NCBI GenBank assembly: GCA_028872875.1
Contig: JAGWOC010000010.1
Coordinates: 1 to 62,241 of the forward strand
Length of the DNA stretch: 62,241 bases
Source of the DNA: Chloroflexota bacterium
GTDB lineage: Bacteria; Chloroflexota; Dehalococcoidia; DSTF01; JACRBR01
Direction of reading: 5' to 3'
Part shown: one piece after another, positions 45,544 through 55,468 of the stretch
Layout of the letters: every line of letters begins with the position of its first letter
How positions within the stretch are numbered: the stretch's first letter is position 1
The notes under the pieces: model-generated
Told to the model about the DNA's origin: nothing
Seen by the model: only the letters and a program-made list of their open reading frames with translations
Databases searched by the model: none
Position numbers and translations under genes: made by a program

Positions 45544-45999
45544 GTGGCGCAGGCGCCGTTTCGCAACCAGCCGCTGCTGACACCCGAGCAGCTCACAGCG
45601 AGGCTCGGCGAGTTCCAGCGGGCGATCGAGGAGTACAACGACGGCTACTACTTCGCCTCGCATGAGACGCTTGAGACGCTCTGGATGGTGACGCCGTGGC
45701 CCGAGCGGCAGCTCTTGCAGGCGATCATCCAGTTGGCCGCGGCGTTCGTGCATCTCGTGCGCGGCGAGTACGAAGGCGTGGTCAAGCTGCTCGACGCCTC
45801 GGAGGCGAAGCTGCTGGACTTTCTGCCGGAACGGTTGGGCGTGCAGACCGCCGCCCTGGCCGCCGACATCGCCGCCGCGCGCGAGGAGCTGGTCGCCCTC
45901 GGGCCGGCGCGCTTCCAGGAGTTCGACGAGACGCACGTCCCGCAGATCGCCGTCCGGGGGATCGAAGGCGGGCCGCGGCGGTTGCGGACGAAAGATTAA
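45544..45999 (+). CDS. DUF309 family protein
   Basis: The 151-residue helical protein carries the DUF309 signature EEYNDGYYFASHETLETLW near residue 30 and a second helix pair (LLQAIIQLAAAFVHLVRGEY). The function of DUF309 is unknown; the HE of the signature may bind a metal. Start is GTG after GGGAGGAG. It is 60 bases before the response regulator, with TAGAAT promoter between, so it is probably separate. Confidence 0.87.
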   Translation: MAQAPFRNQPLLTPEQLTARLGEFQRAIEEYNDGYYFASHETLETLWMVTPWPERQLLQAIIQLAAAFVHLVRGEYEGVVKLLDASEAKLLDFLPERLGVQTAALAADIAAAREELVALGPARFQEFDETHVPQIAVRGIEGGPRRLRTKD

Positions 46000-46032
46000 T
46001 GTGTTATCAATGCGGTTCCAATGTTACTCGAA

Positions 46033-46038
46033 TAGAAT
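46033..46038 (+). promoter_or_regulatory. Candidate -10 (TAGAAT) for the two-component operon
   Basis: TAGAAT lies in an AT-rich patch (46000-46040) rare in this window, 21 bases before the regulator ATG, which has its own AGGAGGTG site. Motif match only. Confidence 0.35.
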
Positions 46039-46059
46039 GGTCACCAGGAGGTGTGACTG

Positions 46060-46734
46060 ATGAAGATTCTTGTTGCCGAAGATGACCTGCGCCTGGCCCG
46101 CGCTATCAAGCGGGTGTTCGAGGAGGAGTCGCACAGCGTCAAGATCGTGGGGAACGGCCGAAACGCGGTCGACGCGGCGCGCCACGACGCCTACGACGTG
46201 CTGATCCTGGATGTCATGCTGCCGGAGATGGACGGGTTCGATGTCTCCCGCCAGTTGCGCAGCGCGGGCTCGGACATGCCGGTGCTGATGCTGACGGCGC
46301 GCACCGACATCACGGACCGCGTCAAGGGGCTCGACGCGGGCGCGGACGACTACATGGTGAAGCCCTTCGCGGTCGCGGAGCTGCTGGCGCGCGTGCGGGC
46401 GCTCGGGCGCCGCGGCGCGCGCGGGGGGAACGGCAACGGCAACCTGCGCGCCGGCGACCTCGTGCTCGACATCTCGAAGCACAGCGCGATCCGCAACGGC
46501 CAGGAGATCGAGCTGACCGTGAAGGAGTTCCAGCTCCTGGAGCTGATGCTCCGCCACCAGGGCCAGGTGCTCACGCGGGCGCAGATCCTCGACCATGTCT
46601 GGCAGTACGACCGCGATTTCGCCAGCAACGTCGTGGACATCTACGTCCACTACCTGCGCAACAAGGTCGACCGGGGGTTCAAGACGCAGCTCATCCGCAC
46701 CGTGCGTGGCGTGGGGTACACGCTCAAGGCGTAG
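46060..46734 (+). CDS. OmpR/PhoB-family response regulator
   Basis: The 224-residue regulator has a receiver domain with the phospho-acceptor Asp in VLILDVMLPEMDG (near residue 51), Thr in LMLTARTD and Lys in DDYMVKPF. A Gly/Asn linker (RGGNGNGNLR) leads to a winged helix with KEFQLLELMLRHQGQVLTRA and VDIYVHYLRNKVD. It is co-transcribed with the histidine kinase that follows with no gap. Targets and signal are unknown. Confidence 0.96.
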   Translation: MKILVAEDDLRLARAIKRVFEEESHSVKIVGNGRNAVDAARHDAYDVLILDVMLPEMDGFDVSRQLRSAGSDMPVLMLTARTDITDRVKGLDAGADDYMVKPFAVAELLARVRALGRRGARGGNGNGNLRAGDLVLDISKHSAIRNGQEIELTVKEFQLLELMLRHQGQVLTRAQILDHVWQYDRDFASNVVDIYVHYLRNKVDRGFKTQLIRTVRGVGYTLKA

Positions 46735-48027
46735 ATGTTCGAAGCCCTCCGCTGGCGGCTCACCGCGTGGTACGTCCTGGCGTTCACGGTGGTGTTCGTC
46801 GTCATCGGCGTCAGCGTCTTCTTCTGGGTCGACCGGCGGCTGTCCGACGAGGTGGATAACGCGGTCGCGGCAGTGACCGGTCAGGCCCAGGCGTCGCTGG
46901 CGAAGGTGGAGGCGACCGAGCCGGCCAGCGGCGCCGGCATCGGCCTCGGTGCGGACGAGGTCCGCGCGGTGCTCGCGCGGGCGGCGCTCGGTGGCTCCGC
47001 GGACGTGTTCATCCTGCTCGTGAACCCCGACGGATCCATCGCCGCCAACCCGGGCGACGTGCCTGTCGGCGGCTTGCCTGACCAGGCAGCGATCGCCCGC
47101 GCGCGCCAGACGGGCCAGGACTGGCGATCGGCGACGATCGATGGCCATGACCTGCGCATCCACACCGTCGCGATCTACACGAGGACCGGCGCGCTTGACG
47201 GCTTTGTGCAGGGCGGCAAGTCGCTCGAGGCGCGCGATCACTCGCTGCGCACGCTCGCGGTCGTCATGGCGAGCGGCGGTCTCGCCGGGCTCGTGCTGGC
47301 GACGCTGGGGGGCCTGGTCGTCGCCGGCATCGCCATCCGGCCGGTGCGCCGGAGCTTTCAGCGCCAGCGCGAGTTCGTCGCCGATGCGTCGCACGAGCTC
47401 CGGACCCCCCTCACCGTGATCCGCACGAATGCCGAAACGCTGTCCGCGCTGACTCCGGCCGATGAGGCGGTGGACGACATCGTGCAGGAATCGAAGTACA
47501 TGACGCGCTTGCTCGACGACCTGCTGCTCCTCGCCGGCAGCGACCAGGACGGTATCGCGCTCGTGCTCGCACCCGTCGACCTTGGCGAGCTGGCCCACAG
47601 CGCGGCACGCGCCGCGGCCACGCTCGCCGCCGACGCGGGACTCGCGTTCGACACGGCGTTCGATGGTGTGCTGATGGTACGCGCCGATGGCGAGCGGCTG
47701 CGTGAGGTGCTGCTGATCGTCCTCGATAACGCGGTCAAGTACACGCCGCGGGGCGGCCGCGTGGTCCTCCGCGCCTACCGGGAGCGCGGCGATGCCGTCG
47801 TCACGGTCGACGATACCGGCGTCGGCGTGGCGGCGGACGAGATCCCGCGACTCTTCGACCGCTTCTACCGGGTCGACAAGGCACGCTCGCGGGCGCTCGG
47901 CGGCGCCGGGCTCGGCCTCTCGATCGCCCGCGAGATCATGCACGCCCACGGCGGGTCGCTGCAGTTCAAGAGCGAGCTGGGCAAGGGCAGCAGCGTCGCC
48001 ATCAGGCTGCCGCTGGCGGCGGCATGA
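46735..48027 (+). CDS. Sensor histidine kinase
   Basis: The 430-residue kinase has membrane helices at about 11-33 and 178-202 with a 145-residue extracytoplasmic sensor between. The HAMP linker is very short. The H-box is FVADASHELRTPLTVIRTNA, the N-box EVLLIVLDNAVKYTPRGG, G1 VDDTGVGVAADEIPRLFDRF and G2 GGAGLGLSIA. It phosphorylates the regulator encoded directly upstream. The ATG is immediately after the regulator stop, and the 3' end overlaps yggS by 4 bases. Confidence 0.95.
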   Translation: MFEALRWRLTAWYVLAFTVVFVVIGVSVFFWVDRRLSDEVDNAVAAVTGQAQASLAKVEATEPASGAGIGLGADEVRAVLARAALGGSADVFILLVNPDGSIAANPGDVPVGGLPDQAAIARARQTGQDWRSATIDGHDLRIHTVAIYTRTGALDGFVQGGKSLEARDHSLRTLAVVMASGGLAGLVLATLGGLVVAGIAIRPVRRSFQRQREFVADASHELRTPLTVIRTNAETLSALTPADEAVDDIVQESKYMTRLLDDLLLLAGSDQDGIALVLAPVDLGELAHSAARAAATLAADAGLAFDTAFDGVLMVRADGERLREVLLIVLDNAVKYTPRGGRVVLRAYRERGDAVVTVDDTGVGVAADEIPRLFDRFYRVDKARSRALGGAGLGLSIAREIMHAHGGSLQFKSELGKGSSVAIRLPLAAA

Positions 48028-48752
48028 CCGTGGCCGCGCTCCCGGCCGGCGACGCGGCCGAGCGCCGTGTGTTGGCGGCGCGTATCGCCGCGGTGCGCGC
48101 ACGCATCGAAGCCGCCTGCGCCCGCGCGGGGCGCGACCCGGGCGCGGTGACGCTCGTCGGGGTGTCGAAGACGCACAGCGCCGCGACGATCGCGGCTGCG
48201 CACGCCGCCGGCCTGCGCGACTTCGGCGAGAACCGCGTGCAGGAGGCGGGGCCGAAGATCGAGTCGCTGCGCGCCGCCGGCGTCTCGCCGGTCTGGCACC
48301 TCGTCGGGCACCTGCAAACGAACAAGGTCCGGGCCGCGCTGGGGCTCTTTGCTATACTCCACGGCGTCGATTCGGAGCGTCTCGCGGCGGCGATCAGCCG
48401 CGCGGCGCCGCGCCCGGTGCGCGTGTTCCTGCAAGTCAACGTGGCGGAGGAGGCGTCGAAGCACGGTGCGGACCCCGCTGCAGCCCCGGCGCTCGCTGAG
48501 CGCATCGCACGCCTGCCGAACGTCGATCTGGCGGGGCTGATGACCGTCGCGCCGCGCGCCGACAATCCCGAGGACGTCCGTCCGGTCTTTCAGCGGCTCC
48601 GCATGCTGCGCGATGCCCTCGGCCTGCGAGACCTGTCGATGGGCATGACGGACGACTTCGAGGTCGCGGTCGAGGAGAGGGCGACGCTCGTGCGCGTCGG
48701 CCGCGCCATCTTCGGCGAGCGCCCCGCGGCGGGCGCGGAGGAGGAGCCGTGA
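48024..48752 (+). CDS. yggS: YggS-family pyridoxal phosphate homeostasis protein
   Basis: The 242-residue TIM-barrel protein binds PLP on the Lys of LVGVSKTHS; FGENRVQEAG and WHLVGHLQTNKV are family hallmarks, and LSMGMTDDFEVAVEE ends the barrel (the usual form is LSMGMSxD). It controls free PLP and amino-acid balance. It overlaps the kinase by 4 bases and proC by 4 bases, followed by yggT, an arrangement common to many bacteria. Confidence 0.94.
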   Translation: MTVAALPAGDAAERRVLAARIAAVRARIEAACARAGRDPGAVTLVGVSKTHSAATIAAAHAAGLRDFGENRVQEAGPKIESLRAAGVSPVWHLVGHLQTNKVRAALGLFAILHGVDSERLAAAISRAAPRPVRVFLQVNVAEEASKHGADPAAAPALAERIARLPNVDLAGLMTVAPRADNPEDVRPVFQRLRMLRDALGLRDLSMGMTDDFEVAVEERATLVRVGRAIFGERPAAGAEEEP

Positions 48753-49549
48753 AGGTCGGGCTGGTCGGCTGCGGGTTCATGGGCGAGGCGATGCTGAGCG
48801 CGACGCTGGGCAAGGCTGTCGTCGCGCCTGAGGACGTCTTCGTCGCGGAGCTCAACGACGACCGCTGCGCCGCCGCGAACAGCCGCTACGGCGTGCGCAC
48901 GACCACGGACCTTACGCAGGTCGTCGACGCCAGCGAGCTCGTGATCTTCGCGGTGAAGCCGCAGGAGTTCGCGCGCACCGCGCACCGCGTCGAGGGCCGC
49001 TTCCGCCGTGAGCAGACGATCCTCTCGATCATGGCGGGCGTGCCCATCGCGCGCATCGCGCACATGCTGAGCCACGCCGCCATCGTGCGGGTGATGCCGA
49101 ACACGCCCGCCTCCATCGGGCAGGGGATGAGCGTCTGGACGGCGACGCCGGAGGTCGACGGCACCGCGCGCGAGTGCGTGGCAGCGATCCTCGGCGCCAT
49201 GGGGCGCGAGATTCACGTCGACGACGAGAGCTACCTGGACATGGCGACGGCGCTTTCCGGTAGCGGGCCAGGGTTCGTCTTCCTTTTGATCGAGGCGTTC
49301 ATCGACGCCGGCGTGCAGGTGGGCTTCAAGCGCGAGGTCGCGGAGGTGCTGGCGCTCCAGACATTCATCGGCTCGGCGAAGTACGCGGAGGCGACGGGAA
49401 AGCACCCGGCCGTGCTGCGCAACGAGGTGACGTCGCCGGCGGGGACGACGGCGGCCGGCATCATCGCCCTGGAGAACGCGGGCATCCGGGGCGCTATCAT
49501 GGAAGCGGTGATGGCGGCCTACGAGCGGTCGCGCGAGCTGGGGGCCTGA
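48749..49549 (+). CDS. proC: Pyrroline-5-carboxylate reductase
   Basis: The 266-residue enzyme carries out the last step of proline synthesis. VGLVGCGFMGEAML binds NADPH, FAVKPQEF and VRVMPNTPASIGQGM follow, and the C-terminal signature ATALSGSGPGFVFLLIEAF and VTSPAGTTAAGI is present. GTG start overlaps the yggS stop (GTGA). Confidence 0.95.
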   Translation: MKVGLVGCGFMGEAMLSATLGKAVVAPEDVFVAELNDDRCAAANSRYGVRTTTDLTQVVDASELVIFAVKPQEFARTAHRVEGRFRREQTILSIMAGVPIARIAHMLSHAAIVRVMPNTPASIGQGMSVWTATPEVDGTARECVAAILGAMGREIHVDDESYLDMATALSGSGPGFVFLLIEAFIDAGVQVGFKREVAEVLALQTFIGSAKYAEATGKHPAVLRNEVTSPAGTTAAGIIALENAGIRGAIMEAVMAAYERSRELGA

Positions 49550-49828
49550 GTGTTCGGTCTGGGAACGTACAGCGGCACGAATCCCATCGCCTACGCGGTG
49601 AGCCTGGTGATCACGTTGCTGATCATCGCGATCTTCGTGCGGGCGATCCTGAGCTGGTTCAACATGGACCCGCGCAACCCCCTGATCCAGGCGCTGAACT
49701 CCATTACCGAGCCGATCCTGGAGCCGATCCGCCGCTTCATGCCGCACCTCGGCATCGACCTCTCGCCGATGATCGCGATCATCCTGCTCTCGGTCATCCA
49801 GTCCGCCATCAGCAGCAAGTTCGGCTGA
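49550..49828 (+). CDS. yggT: YggT family membrane protein
   Basis: This 92-residue protein has two hydrophobic helices ([20 protein letters not shown] and [16 protein letters not shown]) separated by the conserved [20 protein letters not shown]. YggT proteins occur beside yggS and proC or division genes and are linked to osmotic and membrane functions, without a known biochemical role. Start is GTG directly after the proC stop. Confidence 0.9.
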   Translation: MFGLGTYSGTNPIAYAVSLVITLLIIAIFVRAILSWFNMDPRNPLIQALNSITEPILEPIRRFMPHLGIDLSPMIAIILLSVIQSAISSKFG

Positions 49829-49956
49829 GGCAGTCCGGCGGGCGTATGTCGCACACGGGATCTATCGATCCTCCAACATCCGCCCTGCGGGCATTCATCC
49901 CCGCGGACGCAACACGCGCGACATAACCGCGCACCCGGATGCGCGCGCCGCCGCGC

Positions 49957-49962
49957 TATACT
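49957..49962 (+). promoter_or_regulatory. Candidate -10 (TATACT) for the pentose phosphate operon
   Basis: TATACT lies in the 295-base gap before tkt. No convincing -35 is present. It would give a leader of about 155 bases containing the small frame at 49993. The rest of the gap holds nothing I recognise. Confidence 0.35.
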
Positions 49963-49992
49963 GGCTGCGGAACTCCGTACGCGAAAAGAGGC

Positions 49993-50127
49993 ATGATGCC
50001 CGACGCCCCGGCCCCGCGGTCCCGCAGGCGCGCCCCCGGGCTTCCCCCGGCGTCATCTCGCGCCCACCCGCTGTCTCCTGCGCACCGTCCAGACTGTCGC
50101 CGCAGTTGCCGAAAGGGCGCCGCATGA
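49993..50127 (+). CDS. Possible 44-residue leader peptide upstream of tkt
   Basis: An ATG preceded by AAAAGAGG opens a frame rich in Arg, Pro and Ser ([16 protein letters not shown]...). It contains three cysteines if counted with the SCRKGAA end and overlaps the tkt start by 4 bases (ATGA). This spacing would couple tkt translation to it. There is no homology to anything known, and in such GC-rich DNA a frame this short is common by chance. Confidence 0.2.
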   Translation: MMPDAPAPRSRRRAPGLPPASSRAHPLSPAHRPDCRRSCRKGAA

Positions 50128-52157
50128 CCGACCCCAAGCTTGACGACCTGTGCGTGAACACGGTCCGCACGCTCTCGATCGACGCCGTGCAGAAGGCCAA
50201 CTCCGGCCACCCCGGCATGCCGATGGGCGCCGCGACGCTGGCGTACGTGCTCTGGGACCGCTTCCTGAAGCACAACCCGGCGGACCCCGCGTGGCCCGAC
50301 CGCGACCGCTTCATCCTCTCCGCGGGGCACGCATCGATGCTCCTGTACAGCATGCTGTACCTGACCGGATACGAGGGGATCACGCTCGACGATATCAAGA
50401 GTTTCCGGCAGTGGGGCAGCCCGACGGCCGGGCACCCGGAGCGGGGCTTGATCCCCGGCATCGAGGTGACGACGGGGCCGCTCGGGCAGGGGTTCGCCAA
50501 CAGCGTCGGCATGGCGATCGCCGAGCGCTTCCTGGCAGCGACGTTCAATCGCCCCGGTCACGCGGTGATCGACCATTACACCTACGTGCTGGCGAGCGAC
50601 GGCGACCTGATGGAGGGCATTTCTCACGAGGCGGCCTCCCTCGCCGGGCATCAGTGGCTGAGCAAGCTGATCTGCCTGTACGACTCGAACCTCGTCTCGC
50701 TCGACGGCCCGACGTCGCTCGCCTTCACGGAGGACGTCGCGACGCGCTTCGAGGCCTACGGCTGGCAGGTCCAGCGCATCGACGGCATGGATGCGCAGCA
50801 GGTGGAGGCGGCGCTGCGCCTGGCGCAGCAGGACACCGACCGGCCGTCGCTCATCGTCGCCCACACGCACATCGGCTACGGCAGCCCGCACAAGCAGGAC
50901 TCCAGCAAGGCGCACGGCTCGCCGCTGGGCGAGGAGGAGGTCGCGCTCGCGAAGCGCGCGTATGGCTGGCCCGAAGACAAGAGCTTCTACGTGCCGGACC
51001 AGGCGCTGGAGCACTTCCGGCTCGCGCGCGACCGCGGCGCGCGGCGGCAGCGCGAGTGGGAAGCGCGCATGGACGCGTACGCGCAGGCGTACACGGCCGA
51101 TGCGGCCGCCCTGCGCCGCGCACTCGCCGGCGAGCTGCCGGACGGCTGGGATGCCGCGCTGCCGTCCTACGCGCCGGAGGACAAGCCGCTCGCCACGCGG
51201 GCGGCGTCCGGCGCGGCGCTCAACGCCATTGCCGGCCGCCTGCCGCTGCTCATCGGCGGCTCGGCGGACCTCGGTGAGTCGAACAACACGGATCTGCACG
51301 ACCTGGGCGTCATGTCGGCGGAGACGCCGGCCGGGCGCAATATCTACTTCGGCGTGCGCGAGCACGGCATGGCCGGCGCGCTCAACGGCATGTCGGCGCA
51401 CGGCGGGGTGGTGCCCTTTGGCGCCACCTTCCTCGTGTTCTCCGACTACTGCCGCCCGTCGATCCGCCTGGCCGCGCTCAGCGGCTACAGCCCGATCCTC
51501 GTCTTCACGCACGACAGCGTCGCCCTCGGCGAGGACGGCCCCACGCACCAACCCATCGAGCACCTGATGGCGTTGCGGGCGATGCCGCATCTGACGTTGA
51601 TCCGCCCCGCCGACGGCAATGAGACCGTGATGGCGTGGAAGGCGGCCGTCGAGAACCGTCGCGGTCCGACGCTGCTCGCGCTCTCACGGCAGGCGCTGCC
51701 GCACCTCGCGGGCACGGCGGACGGCGGTGCGCGGGGGCTGCTGCGCGGCGCCTACGTTGTCAGCGAGGCGCCCGGCGCCGGAAGGCCCGACGCGATCCTC
51801 ATCGCCACCGGCTCCGAGGTGAGCCTGGCTGTCGAGGCGCAGGCGCAGCTCGCCGCCCGCGACGTGCGGGCGCGCGTCGTCAGCATGCCGTGCTGGAGCT
51901 TCTTCGAGGCGCAGGAGCAGGCGTACCGCGACGAGGTGCTGCCGCCCGACGTGCGGGCGCGCGTCTCCGTCGAAGCCGGCGTGACGCTCGGCTGGCGGCG
52001 CTGGGTCGGCGACGACGGCGACGCGATCGGCATCGATGGCCGCTTCGGCGCGTCGGCGCCGGGGGCGACGGTGCTGCGCAACCTCGGCTTCACGCCGGAG
52101 GAGGTCGCGCGGCGGACGCTCGCGCTCGTCGAGCAGTTCAGCGGAGCGAGGCGCTGA
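50124..52157 (+). CDS. tkt: Transketolase
   Basis: The 677-residue TPP enzyme moves two-carbon units between sugar phosphates. It shows [20 protein letters not shown] near the N-terminus, the TPP motif [20 protein letters not shown], and [18 protein letters not shown] of the pyrimidine domain. Length matches the family. I chose ATG 50124 with AAAGGG 6 bases before; TTG 50106 would add 6 residues. It opens the operon tkt-rpiB-tal-pgi-gnd-zwf-opcA, in which all junctions overlap or are within 4 bases. Confidence 0.96.
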   Translation: MTDPKLDDLCVNTVRTLSIDAVQKANSGHPGMPMGAATLAYVLWDRFLKHNPADPAWPDRDRFILSAGHASMLLYSMLYLTGYEGITLDDIKSFRQWGSPTAGHPERGLIPGIEVTTGPLGQGFANSVGMAIAERFLAATFNRPGHAVIDHYTYVLASDGDLMEGISHEAASLAGHQWLSKLICLYDSNLVSLDGPTSLAFTEDVATRFEAYGWQVQRIDGMDAQQVEAALRLAQQDTDRPSLIVAHTHIGYGSPHKQDSSKAHGSPLGEEEVALAKRAYGWPEDKSFYVPDQALEHFRLARDRGARRQREWEARMDAYAQAYTADAAALRRALAGELPDGWDAALPSYAPEDKPLATRAASGAALNAIAGRLPLLIGGSADLGESNNTDLHDLGVMSAETPAGRNIYFGVREHGMAGALNGMSAHGGVVPFGATFLVFSDYCRPSIRLAALSGYSPILVFTHDSVALGEDGPTHQPIEHLMALRAMPHLTLIRPADGNETVMAWKAAVENRRGPTLLALSRQALPHLAGTADGGARGLLRGAYVVSEAPGAGRPDAILIATGSEVSLAVEAQAQLAARDVRARVVSMPCWSFFEAQEQAYRDEVLPPDVRARVSVEAGVTLGWRRWVGDDGDAIGIDGRFGASAPGATVLRNLGFTPEEVARRTLALVEQFSGARR

Positions 52158-52630
52158 TGCGCATCGCCGTCGCGACGGACCACGCGGGGTTCCCGCTGAA
52201 GCAGCCGATCATCGACGAGCTGCGGCGGCTTGGCCACGAGGTGCTCGACCTGGGCACGGACAGCGAGGCGCCCGTCGATTACCCCGACTACGCGGAGGCT
52301 GCCGGCGAGGCCGTCCGCGGCGGCCGCGCCGAGCGCGCGGTGCTGATCTGCGGCAGCGGCGTCGGCGCGTCGGTGGCGGCCAACAAGATGCCGGGCATCC
52401 GCGCCGCTGTCTGCCACGACACGTACTCCGCGCACCAGGGCGTGGAGCACGACGACATGAACGTCCTGACGCTCGGGGCGCGGGTCATCGGAGCGGCGCT
52501 GGCGCTGGAGCTGGTCGGCGCGTTCGTGCGTGCGGAGTTCTCGGGGGCGGAGCGGCACGTGCGCCGGCTGAACAAAGTGCTCGCCATCGAGGCGCGATTC
52601 ACGGAAGCAAAGGAGAAGGTCGATGGCTAA
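52157..52630 (+). CDS. rpiB: Ribose-5-phosphate isomerase B
   Basis: The 157-residue LacAB/RpiB enzyme interconverts ribose-5-P and ribulose-5-P. It has [20 protein letters not shown], the catalytic Cys in [17 protein letters not shown], and [20 protein letters not shown] with the acid/base His. The ATG overlaps the tkt stop by 1 base (TGATG). It overlaps tal by 8 bases. Confidence 0.95.
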   Translation: MRIAVATDHAGFPLKQPIIDELRRLGHEVLDLGTDSEAPVDYPDYAEAAGEAVRGGRAERAVLICGSGVGASVAANKMPGIRAAVCHDTYSAHQGVEHDDMNVLTLGARVIGAALALELVGAFVRAEFSGAERHVRRLNKVLAIEARFTEAKEKVDG

Positions 52631-53771
52631 TCCCATGGTCGAGCTGTATCAGAAGGAGCGGCAGTCTCCGTGGCTCGACTTCATCCGCCGAAACATGCTG
52701 GATGACGGCGGCCTCAGGCGCTACGTCGAGCGGGACGGCATCCGCGGCGTCACGGCCAACCCGACGATCTTCGAGAAGGCGATCGACGCCGGCGACGACT
52801 ACGACGCGCAGATCGCGCAGCTCGTCCGCGACGGCGTGCCCCAGCACGACCTCTTCGAGAAGATCGCCATCACCGACATCCGCCACGCGTGCGACATCCT
52901 GCGGCCGGTGTTCGACGCGTCGGGCCGGGCCGATGGCTTCGTCAGCATCGAGGTCTCGCCAGAGAACGCGTTCCGGACGCAGGAGACGATCGACGAGGCG
53001 AAGCGGTGGTGGGGCGAGATCGACCGCCCGAACCTGCTCGTCAAGATCCCGGCGACGGACCAGGGTCTGCCGGCGATCGAGGAGTGTCTCGCCGCCGGCG
53101 TCAACATCAACATCACGCTGCTGTTCGCGGTCGAGTACCACGAGCGTGTGATGGATGCCTACCTGCGGGCGCTCGAGAGGCGCGTTGCCGAGGGGCTCGA
53201 CGTGCGCGATGTCAACTCTGTCGCCAGCTTCTTCGTCAGCCGCGTCGACACGAATGCGGACAAGCGCATCGAGACGAAGATTGCGGCGGCAAAGACGGAC
53301 GCCGAGCGGTCGATGCTGGAGGGGTTGCGCGGCACCGTCGCCGTTGCGAACGCGAAGCTCGCGTACCACCGGTTCCGCGAGGTCTTTGGCAGCGAGCGCT
53401 ACCGGAAGCTCGAAGCGAAGGGCGCAAAGCTCCAGCGTCCGCTCTGGGCGAGCACCGGCACCAAGAACCCGAAGTACAGCGATGTCAAGTACATCGACGA
53501 GCTGATCGGGCCGGACACCGTGAACACGATGCCTCCGCAGACCATCGACGCCTTCCGCGACCACGGCGTTGTGCGGCGCACGATCGATGAGGACTACGAT
53601 GGAGCGCTTCGCGTGCTCGCAAGCCTGGAATCGGCGGGCATCTCACTGAAGGAGATCACCGACGAGCTGCAGCGAGATGGCGTCGACGCCTTCGCGAAGT
53701 CGTTCGACCAGATCCGCGCGACGACGGCCGCGAAGGCGGAGCGGATCAAGCAGAGGGCCGGCGCGGCATGA
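52623..53771 (+). CDS. tal: Transaldolase
   Basis: The 382-residue enzyme transfers dihydroxyacetone. [13 protein letters not shown], the Schiff-base Lys in [16 protein letters not shown], and [20 protein letters not shown] are clear, and length fits the TalB2/Tal subfamily of actinobacteria and Chloroflexota, which is often fused to Pgi. Here tal and pgi are separate genes overlapping by 4 bases. The ribosome site is AAGGAGAAGG inside rpiB. Confidence 0.96.
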   Translation: MANPMVELYQKERQSPWLDFIRRNMLDDGGLRRYVERDGIRGVTANPTIFEKAIDAGDDYDAQIAQLVRDGVPQHDLFEKIAITDIRHACDILRPVFDASGRADGFVSIEVSPENAFRTQETIDEAKRWWGEIDRPNLLVKIPATDQGLPAIEECLAAGVNINITLLFAVEYHERVMDAYLRALERRVAEGLDVRDVNSVASFFVSRVDTNADKRIETKIAAAKTDAERSMLEGLRGTVAVANAKLAYHRFREVFGSERYRKLEAKGAKLQRPLWASTGTKNPKYSDVKYIDELIGPDTVNTMPPQTIDAFRDHGVVRRTIDEDYDGALRVLASLESAGISLKEITDELQRDGVDAFAKSFDQIRATTAAKAERIKQRAGAA

Positions 53772-55465
53772 AGTTCGAGCTGGGCGCGTATGCGGCGCGC
53801 GTCGAGCAGCGGCTGAGGCAACTTGCGGACGATGGCGCGCCCGGGCGCATCTGGCAGCGCGACGCGACGTTCTGGGGTGGCGACGCCGCGCGCCAGGCGT
53901 CGGTCTCGAACCGCCTCGGCTGGCTCGAGGTCGCGGCGCAGATGCGCGATCGCGTGCCGGAGCTGCGGGCGTTCGGCGAAGACGTCCGTGCGCAGTTCGA
54001 CGCCTGCGTGCTGCTTGGGATGGGCGGCAGCTCGCTCGCGCCCGAGGTGCTCCGCGGGAGCATCCCGCATCCGCACGGCTGGCCGCAGCTCTACGTGCTC
54101 GACACCACCGACCCGGCGACGATCGCGTCGGTGACGCGGCGCATCAACCCGGCGCGGACGCTCTTCTTCGTCTCCTCGAAGTCCGGCACGACGACCGAGC
54201 CCAACTGCCTCTTCGCGCGCTTCCACGAGCTGGTGGCCGCGGAACGGGGCGCCGGTGCGGGCGAGCACTTCGTCGCGGTGACGGACGCCGGCACCCCGCT
54301 GCAGGACCTCGCGCGCGAGCACGGCTTCCGCCGCGTCTTCACGAATCCGGGCGACATCGGCGGGCGCTACTCCGCGCTGTCGTACTTCGGCCTCGCGCCG
54401 GCCGCGGCGACAGGCGTCGATGTCGCGCGACTGCTCGACGCCGGGGTGCGTGCGGCCGATGACGCGCGGTCGCCCGCCAGCGACGCTCTCCGGCTCGGCG
54501 CCGCGCTCGGCGAGCTGGCGCGCGCGGGGCGCGACAAGTGCACGTTCCTCGTGACGCCGGCCATCGCCTCGGCTGGGCTCTGGCTCGAACAGCTCATCGC
54601 CGAAAGCACGGGCAAGCTGGGCACGGGCATCGTGCCCGTCGCCGGCGAGCCGCCCGGCACGCCACGGCACTACGGTGAGGACCGCGTGTTCGTGCGGCTG
54701 CGGATCGAGGGCGGCGACAACGCCGGGCTGGACGCGGTCGCCGGCGCGATGGTCGGCGAGGGGCACCCGGTAATCACGATCGGCCTCGACGACCCGTACG
54801 ACCTCGGCCGCGAGTTCATGCGCTGGGAGTTCGCGATCGCCGTCGCCGGCCGCGTGCTCGAGATCAATCCGTTCGACGAGCCGAACGTGCAGGAGTCGAA
54901 GGACAATACGAAGCGCGTGCTCGCGGAGTTCGAGCGCACACGAACGCTCGACGTGCAAGGGATCGACACTGCCGCGAGCCCGGTCGCGCTCGACCGGCAG
55001 GACGCGCACCCGTCGCACGACCTCGACGCGGCGCTCGGGAGGCTGCTCGGGCGGCTTTCTCCGGGCGATTACTTTGCGATCACCGCCTACATCGAGCCGA
55101 CCGCTGCCGCGCAGGCGGCGTTCGATGCGATCCGCGCCGGCGTGCGCGACGCGCGCCGCGTGGCGACGACGCTCGGCTATGGCCCGCGGTTCTTGCACTC
55201 GACGGGGCAGCTCCACAAGGGCGGGCCGCCGGGGGGCGTCTTCCTGCAGGTCACGGCGCCCGACGCTGAGGACGTCGCGATCCCGGGAGAGGCGTTTACG
55301 TTCGGTCAATTGAAGCGGGCGCAGGCGATCGGCGACCTGCAGTCGCTGGAGAAGCACGGCCGTCCGGCGCTGCGCGTCCATCTTCCGGCGGACGTCGCCG
55401 GCGGCCTCGAGCGTCTGCGGGCCGCCGTGCAATCGGCGGTCGCCGGCAGTGCAAGCGGGAGGTAA
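53768..55465 (+). CDS. pgi: Glucose-6-phosphate isomerase
   Basis: The 565-residue enzyme interconverts glucose-6-P and fructose-6-P. It has the two SIS domains: VLLGMGGSSLAPEVLR, FFVSSKSGTTTEPN and NPGDIGGRYSALSYFGL, with INPFDEPNVQESKDNTKRVL in the C-terminal part. The sequence type is that found in Tal-Pgi fusions. It overlaps tal by 4 bases and is 3 bases before gnd. Confidence 0.94.
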   Translation: MKFELGAYAARVEQRLRQLADDGAPGRIWQRDATFWGGDAARQASVSNRLGWLEVAAQMRDRVPELRAFGEDVRAQFDACVLLGMGGSSLAPEVLRGSIPHPHGWPQLYVLDTTDPATIASVTRRINPARTLFFVSSKSGTTTEPNCLFARFHELVAAERGAGAGEHFVAVTDAGTPLQDLAREHGFRRVFTNPGDIGGRYSALSYFGLAPAAATGVDVARLLDAGVRAADDARSPASDALRLGAALGELARAGRDKCTFLVTPAIASAGLWLEQLIAESTGKLGTGIVPVAGEPPGTPRHYGEDRVFVRLRIEGGDNAGLDAVAGAMVGEGHPVITIGLDDPYDLGREFMRWEFAIAVAGRVLEINPFDEPNVQESKDNTKRVLAEFERTRTLDVQGIDTAASPVALDRQDAHPSHDLDAALGRLLGRLSPGDYFAITAYIEPTAAAQAAFDAIRAGVRDARRVATTLGYGPRFLHSTGQLHKGGPPGGVFLQVTAPDAEDVAIPGEAFTFGQLKRAQAIGDLQSLEKHGRPALRVHLPADVAGGLERLRAAVQSAVAGSASGR

Positions 55466-55468
55466 CGC

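Noticed and set aside
48352-48362. TTTGCTATACTC, a good extended -10 promoter match
   Set aside because: It lies in the middle of yggS on the coding strand, with no gene start at a sensible distance.
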